Assembly: GCF_021887715.1 (NCBI RefSeq)
Contig: NZ_JAIQXX010000002.1
Location: forward strand, 186,001-250,000
Length of the DNA: 64,000 nt
Direction of reading: 5' to 3'
Origin: Winogradskyella immobilis
Lineage (GTDB): Bacteria; Bacteroidota; Bacteroidia; Flavobacteriales; Flavobacteriaceae
Positions 53,633 to 62,780 of the stretch are shown here, piece after piece. The position numbers and the translations under genes were made by a program. Under the pieces are notes generated by a model, which saw only the letters and a program-made list of their open reading frames with translations, searched no databases and had not been told where the DNA came from. Within the stretch, counting starts at the first letter, position 1. The number at the start of each line of letters is the position of its first letter.

Positions 53633-54115
53633 ATGAAGAGATTATTATTTATAATAGTATCAATGTTTGTTTTTTCTTGTACTAGTCTACAAAAGGAGTA
53701 CGATACACATTTAAAAAATGGTTTAGAAACATATCCAAATGCTAGAGATGTTGATTTAAACTTTATTCATGGACTTTCAATGAAAAAGGTTGCTTTTATT
53801 AAAAAAAATAAAGACGAGAAAATGCTAATTATTAGACTTAATGATGATGCCTTAGCTTTAGATGTAGAAAAGTATTCTTTAGCCGTGAAGACCTTTTTAG
53901 ATAAAAATAAATATAAAGAGTTACTTAAAGATAAAGAATATATTTCAACACCTATAAAACCCAGTTTAATTACTGTTAATAGCTTTAAATATATTGAAGT
54001 TCCATACTCTTTGGATGTGAAAAGAATAGAGAAAATAGAATTTTTCTTATTTGACAGGGATAAGTTTAGAAAGGTTTTAAGTAAACCAATTACTATTAGT
54101 AATATGGGAATTTAA
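53633..54115 (+). CDS. Small lipoprotein of unknown function
   Basis: I use the ATG at 53633, because the longer frame (GTG at 53603) overlaps wecC. The 160-residue product has a lipoprotein signal peptide (MKRLLFIIVSMFVFSC, Cys16). The mature part is lysine-rich with mixed strand and helix character (e.g. KRIEKIEFFLFDRDKFRKVL). I do not recognise a family. It lies four bases after wecC and one base before the flippase gene, so it is part of the operon, and may take part in export or assembly; that is inference. Confidence 0.7.
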   Translation: MKRLLFIIVSMFVFSCTSLQKEYDTHLKNGLETYPNARDVDLNFIHGLSMKKVAFIKKNKDEKMLIIRLNDDALALDVEKYSLAVKTFLDKNKYKELLKDKEYISTPIKPSLITVNSFKYIEVPYSLDVKRIEKIEFFLFDRDKFRKVLSKPITISNMGI

Positions 54116-54116
54116 A

Positions 54117-55430
54117 ATGAAGATTAATAATAAAAATTTATTAAATCTAATTTTTGGAGTTTTTGCTAAATTGTTTTCTGGATTAAAATTAGCCTTATTA
54201 GGAATCATTATAGCGAGGTATTTAGGGCCTAAAGATTTTGGTGTCTTTAGTTATGTTATAAGTTTAGTAACATTGTTTACTGTTTTTGCTGAGTTTAGAT
54301 TGCAGAGCATTTTAGTAAGAGATTTTTCAGAAAAAAAGATTAAAAAAGAAGTATTACTAGGAAGTGCATTAAAAATATGCCTGTTTTTTGCAACAGCAGG
54401 TTATATTTTACTTTCAATTGTTGTTTTTTTATTAGACGATGAGAATATTATAAAATATTTTGTTCTTATTTATGGATTAAGTTATTTTTTCCAAATTTTC
54501 AGATTTTTAAGAGCTTTTTTTATTAGTAAATTATTAAATAAAATAATAATTAGAGCAGAATTGCTTACCGCTTTAATAATTCTTTTAACCGGTATTTTAT
54601 TTATTTATTGTGAATTGTCTATAGACTATTTTATCATTTTAAGAGTTTTTGATGTTTTTCTTTTTTCGGCTATTTTAATATTTTTATATACAATTTCAGA
54701 GGGCTCTGTTTTTAAATGGAAAGATAATGTTCTTGTTAGAAAACAATTAATAAAAGATTCATTTCCTTTAGTACTTTCGGGTATAGCCGTTGTTATTTTT
54801 AATAGAGTAGATCAGATTATGCTTAAACATTTTATAAATGATTATGCTGTTGGTCAATATTCCGCAGCCGTATCAATTACAGGTATTATATCATTTATAC
54901 CTATTGTTTTATCAGAATCAATAACTCCAACTTTGATTTCGAAAAGAATGTTAAGTAAGAAAAATTATAATTTAAATAGACAAGCATTTTCAAACGTAAT
55001 TATATGGGGAAGTTTAGTATTATCTATAATTGTAATGCTATTATCTCCAATAATAATAAACATATTGTATGGTAAAGAATATTACCCTGCTATTGAAGTA
55101 ATGAAGATTTTCGCTTTTAAAGGGCTTTTTGTTGCAATGGGAGCCGTTGCTGCTCAAATTATGATAATTGAAGCCGTACACCAATTAGCTTACATAAAAA
55201 GTGTTGTTGGCGGTGTCGTAAATATAATATTTAATTATATCTTAATTTTAAAATTAGGTATGATTGGTGCTGTTTGGGCATCGCTACTCGCTTTTTTTTT
55301 CTCTTCTTACATAACACATTATTTTATAAAAAGATATCGTTATATCTTTTGGATCCAAACAAAAAGTCTGTTTTTTGGCTGGTATTACTTAGTTAGAGAT
55401 GTAAAAACATTAGCAAATATTAAAAATTAA
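54117..55430 (+). CDS. Wzx-type polysaccharide flippase
   Basis: The 437-residue integral membrane protein has about 12 hydrophobic helices and belongs to the MOP/Wzx group (polysaccharide biosynthesis protein, oligosaccharide flippase). Typical sequences are FAKLFSGLKLALLGIIIARYLGPKDFGVFSYV near the N-terminus (residues ~13-45), and FNRVDQIMLKHFINDYAVGQYS in the middle. It flips undecaprenyl-linked repeat units across the inner membrane. It starts one base after the lipoprotein stop. Confidence 0.9.
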   Translation: MKINNKNLLNLIFGVFAKLFSGLKLALLGIIIARYLGPKDFGVFSYVISLVTLFTVFAEFRLQSILVRDFSEKKIKKEVLLGSALKICLFFATAGYILLSIVVFLLDDENIIKYFVLIYGLSYFFQIFRFLRAFFISKLLNKIIIRAELLTALIILLTGILFIYCELSIDYFIILRVFDVFLFSAILIFLYTISEGSVFKWKDNVLVRKQLIKDSFPLVLSGIAVVIFNRVDQIMLKHFINDYAVGQYSAAVSITGIISFIPIVLSESITPTLISKRMLSKKNYNLNRQAFSNVIIWGSLVLSIIVMLLSPIIINILYGKEYYPAIEVMKIFAFKGLFVAMGAVAAQIMIIEAVHQLAYIKSVVGGVVNIIFNYILILKLGMIGAVWASLLAFFFSSYITHYFIKRYRYIFWIQTKSLFFGWYYLVRDVKTLANIKN

Positions 55431-55433
55431 AAA

Positions 55434-56570
55434 ATGCAATTTTTTAAAAACCACTCGTTAAAAAACTATAATACATTTGGAATAGATATTAAAGCTAACA
55501 CTTTTTTTTCTTTTCAAAATGAAGATGAGTTAATCCTTTTTTTAGAAAAAGAAAACGTAGCTAATACACCTTACTTTATTTTAGGAGGAGGAAGTAACGT
55601 TTTGTTTAAGAGCTTTTTCCCAGGATTAATATTGCATTCTAGAATGGAAGATATACAAGAATTAAGTCAAGACAAAGAATCTATAATATTAAGAGTAGGT
55701 TCTGGTTTGGAGTGGGATAAGTTTGTAGAATACTGTGTTGATAATTCTTATTATGGAATAGAGAATTTGTCTTTAATACCAGGGAACGTAGGTGCTGCTC
55801 CAGTTCAAAATATAGGAGCTTATGGTACAGAGGCAGATGAAGTAATTGAAGGGGTAAGTGCTTACGATTTAAAAACAAATAAAAAGGTCTATTTAAATAA
55901 AGAGGAATGTTGTTTTTCTTATAGAAATAGTGTTTTTAAAAAACCCCCTTATAAAAGCTATATAATAACTACTGTAGATTTTAAACTTTATAAAATACCA
56001 CCACACAAGAGAAAAATTATAAACAATAAAGGGTTTTTTTTTTTAAGATACGCAAAGCATTATAAGGAATTATTGATAGATTTTTTTAAAGCAATAAAAA
56101 CACTAAAAATAAACGTTAAAAAAAGAGCGGTTAGTGTAGATTATAGATTACTTAAAAAACTACTTGAAAACTCCGGTTTTATCTCTCTTAAAAAAGTAAG
56201 ACGAACTATTATTAATAAAAGAAATTCTAAAATACCAAGCCCTAAAACTATTGGAAATGTTGGTAGTTTTTTTAAAAACCCAATAGTAGACCTTAATTTG
56301 GCTAATGAAATTAAAGAGGAGTATTCTAGTGCGATTATTTATCCTTTAAATGAAACGCACGTAAAAATATCTGCAGGTTGGTTAATTAAACATACAGGTT
56401 GGCTTAATAAGCAGGAAGATAATGTAGGCTTATACAAAGACCAAACGCTTATTATTGTTAATAGAGGAAATGCTACGGGTGATGAAATTTATAATTATTC
56501 TGAGCGTATTGTAGAATCTGTTTTCAAAAAATTTAAAATTAAGTTAGAAAGAGAAGTTGTAGTTCTTTAA
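55434..56570 (+). CDS. MurB-like UDP-N-acetylenolpyruvoylglucosamine reductase, with an insertion
   Basis: MurB reduces UDP-GlcNAc-enolpyruvate to UDP-MurNAc with FAD and NADPH. The 378-residue protein has the type I pattern: the NTFGID start, FAD site ILGGGSNVLF (residues ~49-58), LIPGNVGAAPVQNIGAYG, YRNSVFKK, the catalytic Ser278 in GNVGSFFKNP, and the C-terminal LEREVV. Between residues ~188 and ~236 it carries an extra basic stretch (including KRKIINNKGFFFLRYAKHYK) that makes it about 40 residues longer than usual. Its place between the flippase and MBOAT genes is unusual for an essential cell-wall gene; it may be the only murB or a paralog for a lactyl-type sugar. Confidence 0.8.
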   Translation: MQFFKNHSLKNYNTFGIDIKANTFFSFQNEDELILFLEKENVANTPYFILGGGSNVLFKSFFPGLILHSRMEDIQELSQDKESIILRVGSGLEWDKFVEYCVDNSYYGIENLSLIPGNVGAAPVQNIGAYGTEADEVIEGVSAYDLKTNKKVYLNKEECCFSYRNSVFKKPPYKSYIITTVDFKLYKIPPHKRKIINNKGFFFLRYAKHYKELLIDFFKAIKTLKINVKKRAVSVDYRLLKKLLENSGFISLKKVRRTIINKRNSKIPSPKTIGNVGSFFKNPIVDLNLANEIKEEYSSAIIYPLNETHVKISAGWLIKHTGWLNKQEDNVGLYKDQTLIIVNRGNATGDEIYNYSERIVESVFKKFKIKLEREVVVL

Positions 56571-56580
56571 ATATATATAT

Positions 56581-58041
56581 ATGTTATTTAATTCTATAGA
56601 ATTTTTATTGTTTTTTCCAATAGTAGCTATTGTTCTTTTTATAATACCTAAAAAAACGCAATGGTTGTGGTTGTTATTGTCTAGCTACTATTTTTATATT
56701 AGCTGGAACCCCAAATATGCATTGTTAATCCTAACATCTTCATTAATTACTTTTGTAACTAGTTTGCTTATAGCAAAAGCAAATACTGTTAGTAAGAAGA
56801 AAATGTTGATTTTTATCAGTTTTTCTTCAAATCTTGCCATTTTATTCTTTTTTAAATATGCTAATTTTACATTAGAATTAGTTAATAAACTGTCTGTTAA
56901 TTTTGGTATGGATGTAAATGTGCTCAGATTAGATTATTTGTTACCTGTAGGTATTTCATTTTATACATTCCAAGCTTTAAGTTACACAGTGGATGTTTAT
57001 AGGGGGGATATTAAGCCAACTAAACACTTTGGTAAATACGCCCTTTTTGTATCGTTTTTTCCTCAATTAGTTGCAGGACCAATAGAGAGAACTACCAATC
57101 TATTGCCTCAATTCGACAGAAAAGTCTCTTTTAATTATAACCGAATGAGAGATGGATTAATGCTTGTTGCATGGGGCTTCTTTAAAAAAATAGTTATTGC
57201 AGATAGGGTTGCTGTAATTGTAGATCAAGTATATAATAATCCAATAGCAGGTGATGGATTCGGATCTTTAATAGCAATGCTGTTGTTTTCTGTTCAAATT
57301 TATTGTGATTTTTCCGCTTATACAGATATTGCTATTGGTATTGCTCGTATAATGGGATTCGATTTAAAAAAGAATTTTGATAATCCATATATTGCGCAAT
57401 CTATAACCGAATTTTGGAGACGTTGGCATATTTCTCTATCGACTTGGTTTAGAGATTATTTGTATATTCCTTTAGGAGGAAACAGGTATGGTAAAACACG
57501 TATGCTGCTTAATCTTTTTATAGTGTTTTTAGTTAGTGGTTTATGGCATGGTGCTGCTTTAACTTTTGTTATTTGGGGAGCTTTACATGGTGTATTAGTT
57601 GTTTTTGAAAAAGTATATTATAAAACACAGCAAAAAACATATGCTAAGTTAGGGTGGAATACCAATAAGCTTTCTTTTAAACTATATAGAATACTTATTA
57701 CGTTTGCTTTAGTTACTATTGCTTGGGTGTTTTTTAGAGCTGATTCTTTTTCTTCAGCAATAGATCTTTTAGTAAGCTTAAAAAAGATAGAATTAAACAA
57801 CTTTTTTAATGGTAAAATATATGAATATGGCTTATTAGAACCAGAAGTTAGGATAACATTAGTAAGTATTATTCTTTTATTTACGGTAGAAATTTTAAAC
57901 ATTAAGTTTAATATTAAAAAAGGTGTTTTTAGACAAAACATTGTTTTAAGGTGGTCTATATATTTTTTAATTATTTTCTTTTTATTAATCTTTGGATATT
58001 ATAACAATGAACAAGCAAATTTTATCTATTTTCAGTTCTAA
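56581..58041 (+). CDS. MBOAT family O-acyltransferase (AlgI-like)
   Basis: The 486-residue membrane protein has about 10 hydrophobic helices and the MBOAT signature: FFPQLVAGPIERTTNLLPQF, then the FWRRWHISLSTWFRDYLYIPLGG motif (first 20 residues typical, with the conserved His), and the catalytic-type histidine in SGLWHGAALTFVIWGALHG. Such enzymes pass acetyl groups from acetyl-CoA across the membrane for polysaccharide O-acetylation. The next gene, an SGNH-like protein, starts inside its end, as expected for a two-part acyl transfer system. Confidence 0.93.
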   Translation: MLFNSIEFLLFFPIVAIVLFIIPKKTQWLWLLLSSYYFYISWNPKYALLILTSSLITFVTSLLIAKANTVSKKKMLIFISFSSNLAILFFFKYANFTLELVNKLSVNFGMDVNVLRLDYLLPVGISFYTFQALSYTVDVYRGDIKPTKHFGKYALFVSFFPQLVAGPIERTTNLLPQFDRKVSFNYNRMRDGLMLVAWGFFKKIVIADRVAVIVDQVYNNPIAGDGFGSLIAMLLFSVQIYCDFSAYTDIAIGIARIMGFDLKKNFDNPYIAQSITEFWRRWHISLSTWFRDYLYIPLGGNRYGKTRMLLNLFIVFLVSGLWHGAALTFVIWGALHGVLVVFEKVYYKTQQKTYAKLGWNTNKLSFKLYRILITFALVTIAWVFFRADSFSSAIDLLVSLKKIELNNFFNGKIYEYGLLEPEVRITLVSIILLFTVEILNIKFNIKKGVFRQNIVLRWSIYFLIIFFLLIFGYYNNEQANFIYFQF

Positions 58042-59446
58042 ATTATATAGAATATTGGCCTTTCTATTACTATTTGTAGTTCTTACAAATACTGTTTTAA
58101 GTCGATTTGTTAAACCAGATAGTGATGAAACATTAGCAATAAATTTGCAAACTATTAAAAAACAAAAATTCGATGTCGTTTTTATGAGCAACTCGTATTT
58201 ATTTACAGCTTATGATCCGCTATTGTTAAATAGTTTAACAGGTCTTACTTCTATACATTTAGGGACATCTGCACGAAGACTATGCTTCGAGCCATTTATA
58301 TTAAAACAAATACTTAGAGAACAAAAACCTAAGTTGGTTGTCATTGATATTTCAAGTACTACTATTGTAGCTCCTGATTCAGATCACTCTTGGTTTTTTA
58401 ATAATAAGGCTATAGCTAATTTTAATGTTTCGTTGGATAAAGTCAAACTTTTAAAAAGCATAATTCCAGAAGATAAAAATGATATATGGTTACAAAGCCT
58501 TTCTAAGACTTCTAGAGTTTTATATAATATAACAACAGAAGAAGAACTAAAATATTACCAAACAGAAAAGAATTTAATTATAGGTAAGGTTTTTGGTTAT
58601 GATACTAGAGTGAAACAGAATTTAAAAAAATTAAAATCTAGCAAGAAGGATTTTGATAAACTATATCTGAAAACTCCTGGCAATACGGTAACAAAATATA
58701 ATGTAATAGATGAAACAAGCATTGCAAAGATTCAAGAATTGCTTGATATTGCAGAAGAGCATTCAGGTATTCAGTTTTTATTTATTAATAATGTTAAACT
58801 TGATGCAAGTAAAGAGAATAAATCCTCTATAAGCGTAATAAAGAATAAAGTGAAACCATACAAAAACGCTAAGGTTTTAGAGTTAAATACAAAAGAGACA
58901 AAAAAAGAATTAGATTTAAAATTCACAGACTTTCATGATCCTGGCCATGTTATGCAGTCAGGCTCAATAAAAGTAACCTCTTATTTTTCCGATTATTTAA
59001 AACAAAATTATGATTTTGTTAACTCTAAGATGTTTGATAATACGCCTTATGTCTTTAAAATTAAAGGAAGTAAAGATGTTCTTAAAATTAAAGATATAAA
59101 AGTATTATTTGCAGATGATTATAGTACAGATATTAGAGTTTTAATAGATTCAATGCCAAGAGATTTTAAAGAGGTAAATACAATATTAAGTATTTTTCCT
59201 AAAGAAAAATACAAACATTTATTAGAAGATAAATCTAAAAAAAATAAATGGAAATCTGATAATGCTTACCGCAAATTTAAAAATTACTTACAAACAAAAA
59301 ATGGTTATGTAGGTAAGCTTAATAGTTGGTCTAAATTAAAACCAGAGCATATAGACCGTGTTGAGGTTAAATTTTCAGGAGGAGATATAACAACAGAAAC
59401 TAAGATATTAGATTTAAATAAAGTAAATATTTTTCAAGTAAAATAA
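58007..59446 (+). CDS. SGNH-like secreted or membrane-anchored protein, MBOAT partner
   Basis: I use the ATG at 58007 (the longer frame begins at a TTG). The 479-residue protein has one N-terminal membrane helix (~17-32) followed by a periplasmic domain. A possible SGNH-type core has SNSYLF in the Ser block, and FTDFHDPGHVMQSG, with a DxxH-like catalytic motif, about 265 residues later. AlgJ/AlgX and DltD-like partners of MBOAT proteins have this plan. The Ser-block glycine-aspartate of GDS is not visible, so the catalytic status is uncertain. The C-terminal ~130 residues are unassigned. It overlaps the MBOAT gene by 35 bases. Confidence 0.65.
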   Translation: MNKQILSIFSSKLYRILAFLLLFVVLTNTVLSRFVKPDSDETLAINLQTIKKQKFDVVFMSNSYLFTAYDPLLLNSLTGLTSIHLGTSARRLCFEPFILKQILREQKPKLVVIDISSTTIVAPDSDHSWFFNNKAIANFNVSLDKVKLLKSIIPEDKNDIWLQSLSKTSRVLYNITTEEELKYYQTEKNLIIGKVFGYDTRVKQNLKKLKSSKKDFDKLYLKTPGNTVTKYNVIDETSIAKIQELLDIAEEHSGIQFLFINNVKLDASKENKSSISVIKNKVKPYKNAKVLELNTKETKKELDLKFTDFHDPGHVMQSGSIKVTSYFSDYLKQNYDFVNSKMFDNTPYVFKIKGSKDVLKIKDIKVLFADDYSTDIRVLIDSMPRDFKEVNTILSIFPKEKYKHLLEDKSKKNKWKSDNAYRKFKNYLQTKNGYVGKLNSWSKLKPEHIDRVEVKFSGGDITTETKILDLNKVNIFQVK

Positions 59447-59448
59447 TT

Positions 59449-60531
59449 ATGAAAAAAACATATATAATTACATTTCAACATGTTCTTAACTATGGAGCTG
59501 TGTTACAAGCATACGCTTTAGCTAAGTTTTTAAATGAAAATGAAATAGAGACTGAAGTTTTAGATTACAGACCCAGTTATTTTGTTTACCAAACGTATAG
59601 ACCAAGAAAAGGGTTAGGTAAAACATATAATAAGTTTTTAAAAAATATTCGCTTTTATAAATTTAGAAGAAACTTTTTGCCACTTACAAAAAAAATCTTT
59701 TTTAATACTAATGCTTTAAAATCTTTTTTCAAAACATCTTCAGGCACTTTTATTTGTGGGAGTGATCAAGTTTGGAATTCACAGTTAACAAAAGGAAAAC
59801 TAGATACAGGTTATTTTTTAGACTTTTTACCTAAAACAGCTAAAAAAGTAGCTTATGCGGCAAGTATGGGCAATAGCGCCTTTAAGGAAAGTGATAGAAG
59901 CGAAACGAAGCGATTATTAAAAAACTTTAACACTATATTGGTGCGTGAAGATTTTGCGCAAGATCAGGTGTCTAAAATAACAAATAATGAGTGTGCTTCA
60001 GAAATAGTAGTAGATCCTACATTATTAATACAAGATTATAGTGAGGTTTTAGACTTTTCTTTGGTTCCAGATCACCCTTATTTAGTTTCTTATTTAACAG
60101 AAGATAGTAAACCTGTTAGAGAATATATAAATAAAATAAAGGAAATGACGGGATTACCTCTTATTAATTTAGGTCATCATGAAATTAAAGAAGCCGATAA
60201 GAATTATTTGTATGAGTCTCCATCAAAATGGTTGGGTGTGTTTTCTAAAGCAACAATAGTTTGTACAAATTCTTTCCATGGGAATGCATATTCTTTAATT
60301 TTTAAACGAAATTTTACAGTTTTTACACGAGTTACAAAAAAGCAATTAAATAGAAGGCAACTTACTTTGTTAGAACGTCTTGGAATAGAAGATAGATTTA
60401 TCTCTCGTATAGAAGATTTAAAAGACTTACATTTAGAGCCTATAAATTATAATAAAGTTAGTCCTAAATATAATGATTTAGTTAATTTGTCTAAAAGAAA
60501 ATTATTGAATGCACTAAGAGAAAATATATAA
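59449..60531 (+). CDS. Polysaccharide pyruvyl transferase family protein
   Basis: The 360-residue protein matches the polysaccharide pyruvyl transferase (CsaB/WcaK) family: the N-terminal TFQHVLNYGAVLQAYAL, the GSDQVWNSQLTKG motif (~residues 104-116), YAASMGNSAF, and the C-terminal TNSFHGNAYSLIFKRNF with the conserved His. Such enzymes add a pyruvate ketal from PEP to sugars, giving an acidic group. It lies two bases after the SGNH-like gene. Confidence 0.9.
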   Translation: MKKTYIITFQHVLNYGAVLQAYALAKFLNENEIETEVLDYRPSYFVYQTYRPRKGLGKTYNKFLKNIRFYKFRRNFLPLTKKIFFNTNALKSFFKTSSGTFICGSDQVWNSQLTKGKLDTGYFLDFLPKTAKKVAYAASMGNSAFKESDRSETKRLLKNFNTILVREDFAQDQVSKITNNECASEIVVDPTLLIQDYSEVLDFSLVPDHPYLVSYLTEDSKPVREYINKIKEMTGLPLINLGHHEIKEADKNYLYESPSKWLGVFSKATIVCTNSFHGNAYSLIFKRNFTVFTRVTKKQLNRRQLTLLERLGIEDRFISRIEDLKDLHLEPINYNKVSPKYNDLVNLSKRKLLNALRENI

Positions 60532-60538
60532 ACTATTT

Positions 60539-61738
60539 ATGAAATTAATACAAAAATCATATAAATATTTAGTTGTATTAATTTATTTAAGTTTTGCTTT
60601 TGATTCACTTTTAAAAATTAATATAGGAATTAAGATCCATATAGGAATATTATCAATAATAGTTCTAAATATAGGCTATTTTTTTCTAGTAGGGTTTAAG
60701 AAAAAAATCAAGTTATTAAAACTTGATCAATGGCTAATTTTATTCACAATATATGTACTTATAAATGGATTAGTTAAAGTTGGAATTGATAGTTTGTTTA
60801 TCTTTCTCTATTTATTCTTAGCCCTAAATGTATATTTCTTTGTTAAAGTTAATTTTAAAACCTTTACAAAAAAGGTGTTTTATACTTTTCAAATATTATT
60901 AATAGTAACAGGACTAACACAGTTATTACTAGTTTGGATTTTTGACTATCAATTAAGTTTTTTAGATATAGCGCATTATGATAAAGGTAGTTCTGTAAGC
61001 TTAAGGCTTAGAGGGTTTTTTGTAGAACCAAATTGGTTTGCAATTGCCTTTACTTTTAATACATTTTTATTAATCAAAAATGACATTTTTACCTTTTTTA
61101 AAAGGCATATTACACTATCTGTTTTTACAACATTGGTTCTTTTACTTAACGGTTCTTTTGGCACATTAATTATATTAGTTTTTACTTATGGATACCAATA
61201 CTTAAAAAAGAACATAGTAATTGGCTTATTCTTAGTTTTAATAGGAGGGTTTAGTTTTTATTTAATTTTGGAAAAGCGATCCGAATTTAAAAAAGGGAAG
61301 AGCGGGATTGAACTTTTTAATTATTATTCTAGAACAGAACCTTTTAAACGCGTTAATGCTTATTTTGATAAACAGCCTGTTTCTAAAAGAGTTTTTGGAG
61401 AAGGATTTGGGTCGTGGGCGTCTCAAGGAGTGATTCATCGTTTAAGTGTTTTAAATTACAAAATAAGACCTCATGCAAGAGATTCTAGTGAATTACATGT
61501 TTTTTTATTCGAAATAGGACTTTTTGGCACATTTCTTTTCTTCTTAGATATTTTTAGTTTGTACAGAAATAACTTAAAGTCTAATTATTATATTAGTGGA
61601 GCAATTACACTTTTTATTGTTTGTTTTTTATTATATCCTATTTTTAAGTTTTTAATGTATATGATATATTATTTCATATTTAGGGCTTTGATTCAAAAAA
61701 ATAAGAAAGAATTTTTATTAGAAAGAGAAGATGATTAG
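60539..61738 (+). CDS. Wzy-like polysaccharide polymerase / O-antigen ligase-type membrane protein
   Basis: The 399-residue protein has 10 or so hydrophobic helices and a large periplasmic loop between ~240 and ~320 (FKRVNAYFDKQPVSKRVFGEGFGSWASQGVIHR region), as in Wzy/WaaL proteins, with the typical GEGFGSW element. Sequence conservation is low in this family, so the choice between polymerase and ligase is open; the position beside a flippase favours polymerase. It overlaps the GT4 gene by 8 bases. Confidence 0.78.
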   Translation: MKLIQKSYKYLVVLIYLSFAFDSLLKINIGIKIHIGILSIIVLNIGYFFLVGFKKKIKLLKLDQWLILFTIYVLINGLVKVGIDSLFIFLYLFLALNVYFFVKVNFKTFTKKVFYTFQILLIVTGLTQLLLVWIFDYQLSFLDIAHYDKGSSVSLRLRGFFVEPNWFAIAFTFNTFLLIKNDIFTFFKRHITLSVFTTLVLLLNGSFGTLIILVFTYGYQYLKKNIVIGLFLVLIGGFSFYLILEKRSEFKKGKSGIELFNYYSRTEPFKRVNAYFDKQPVSKRVFGEGFGSWASQGVIHRLSVLNYKIRPHARDSSELHVFLFEIGLFGTFLFFLDIFSLYRNNLKSNYYISGAITLFIVCFLLYPIFKFLMYMIYYFIFRALIQKNKKEFLLEREDD

Positions 61739-62780
61739 AAAAAAAACAGATAAAGCTTTAGTTTTTTTGCTAAACCATATGAATTATGGTGGTTGTCAAA
61801 AAATAGTTTTTGATTTACTAAGTGGTGTTTATGAATCTTTTGATGTTGTTTATTTAATAGCTGAAAAAGGATATTATAGTGATTTATTAATCAAAACCAC
61901 CTCAATTCAATTTATTGATAGAACTAATATTTCAATATTTGGGGTTGTAAAAGAAATACAAAAAATACAAACCAAATGCCCTAGCCTTATTTTACATACT
62001 CATAATAGAATAGATATACTATTTAAGTATACCTTGAGAAAAAGCGACAATCACTTACATACTTTTCATAGTGCTTATTTAAATAAAAATTATTTATATA
62101 AATTTATAAAACCAGAAAAAGCAATTAGCATCTCTAAGACTGTCAAAGATTATTTAAACAAATATAATATTGACAATGAAATGATTTATAATGGAATAAG
62201 TATAAATAATTCTAAACCATATTGTAAAACAAAAGAATTAGATATTCCTAAAATTTTATATATTGGAAGGTTAAGTAAAGAAAAAGGGTTTGATAATATT
62301 TTAAAAGCTTTATTAACTTATAAAAGTAATCAGTTTAATCATATACAGTTTGATGTTATTGGTGAAGGAAAGAATGTTGAAGAATACAATAAAATGATAG
62401 TAAATTCTGGAGGAAATTTAAAAATGAATTTGAAAGGGTACAGACCTAATCCTTGGGATAATATTAATGAGTATGATTTATTAATAATTCCTTCATATTT
62501 TGAAGGTTTTTGTTTAGTAGCTGTAGAAGGTGCCTCAATAGGAATCCCTATATTAAGTAATGATATATTAGCTTTAAGAGAAGTTCTGGACTTTTCACAA
62601 GATTCAAACTTTTTTAATATTCAAGATTTAAATTCTATACACACAACAATTTTTAAAAGTTTAACAGAGATATCGATTCAAAGAGAATTAGCTCTTAATA
62701 ATGCAGAGAGAATAAAAAATAAATTTTCCAAAGAAAAAATGCTTTTAAATTACCTAAGAATCTATGAAACATTTAGTTAG
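61731..62780 (+). CDS. GT4-type glycosyltransferase
   Basis: The 349-residue cytosolic protein has a GT-B fold. The N-terminal domain has NYGGCQKIVFDLLSG (as in many GT4 enzymes) and the C-terminal domain has ILYIGRLSKEKGFDNILKAL, DVIGEGKNVEEY, and the donor-site IIPSYFEGFCLVAVEGASIG (EGF...E motif). Donor and acceptor cannot be read. It overlaps the preceding gene by 8 bases and the following one by 17 bases. Confidence 0.9.
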   Translation: MIRKKTDKALVFLLNHMNYGGCQKIVFDLLSGVYESFDVVYLIAEKGYYSDLLIKTTSIQFIDRTNISIFGVVKEIQKIQTKCPSLILHTHNRIDILFKYTLRKSDNHLHTFHSAYLNKNYLYKFIKPEKAISISKTVKDYLNKYNIDNEMIYNGISINNSKPYCKTKELDIPKILYIGRLSKEKGFDNILKALLTYKSNQFNHIQFDVIGEGKNVEEYNKMIVNSGGNLKMNLKGYRPNPWDNINEYDLLIIPSYFEGFCLVAVEGASIGIPILSNDILALREVLDFSQDSNFFNIQDLNSIHTTIFKSLTEISIQRELALNNAERIKNKFSKEKMLLNYLRIYETFS

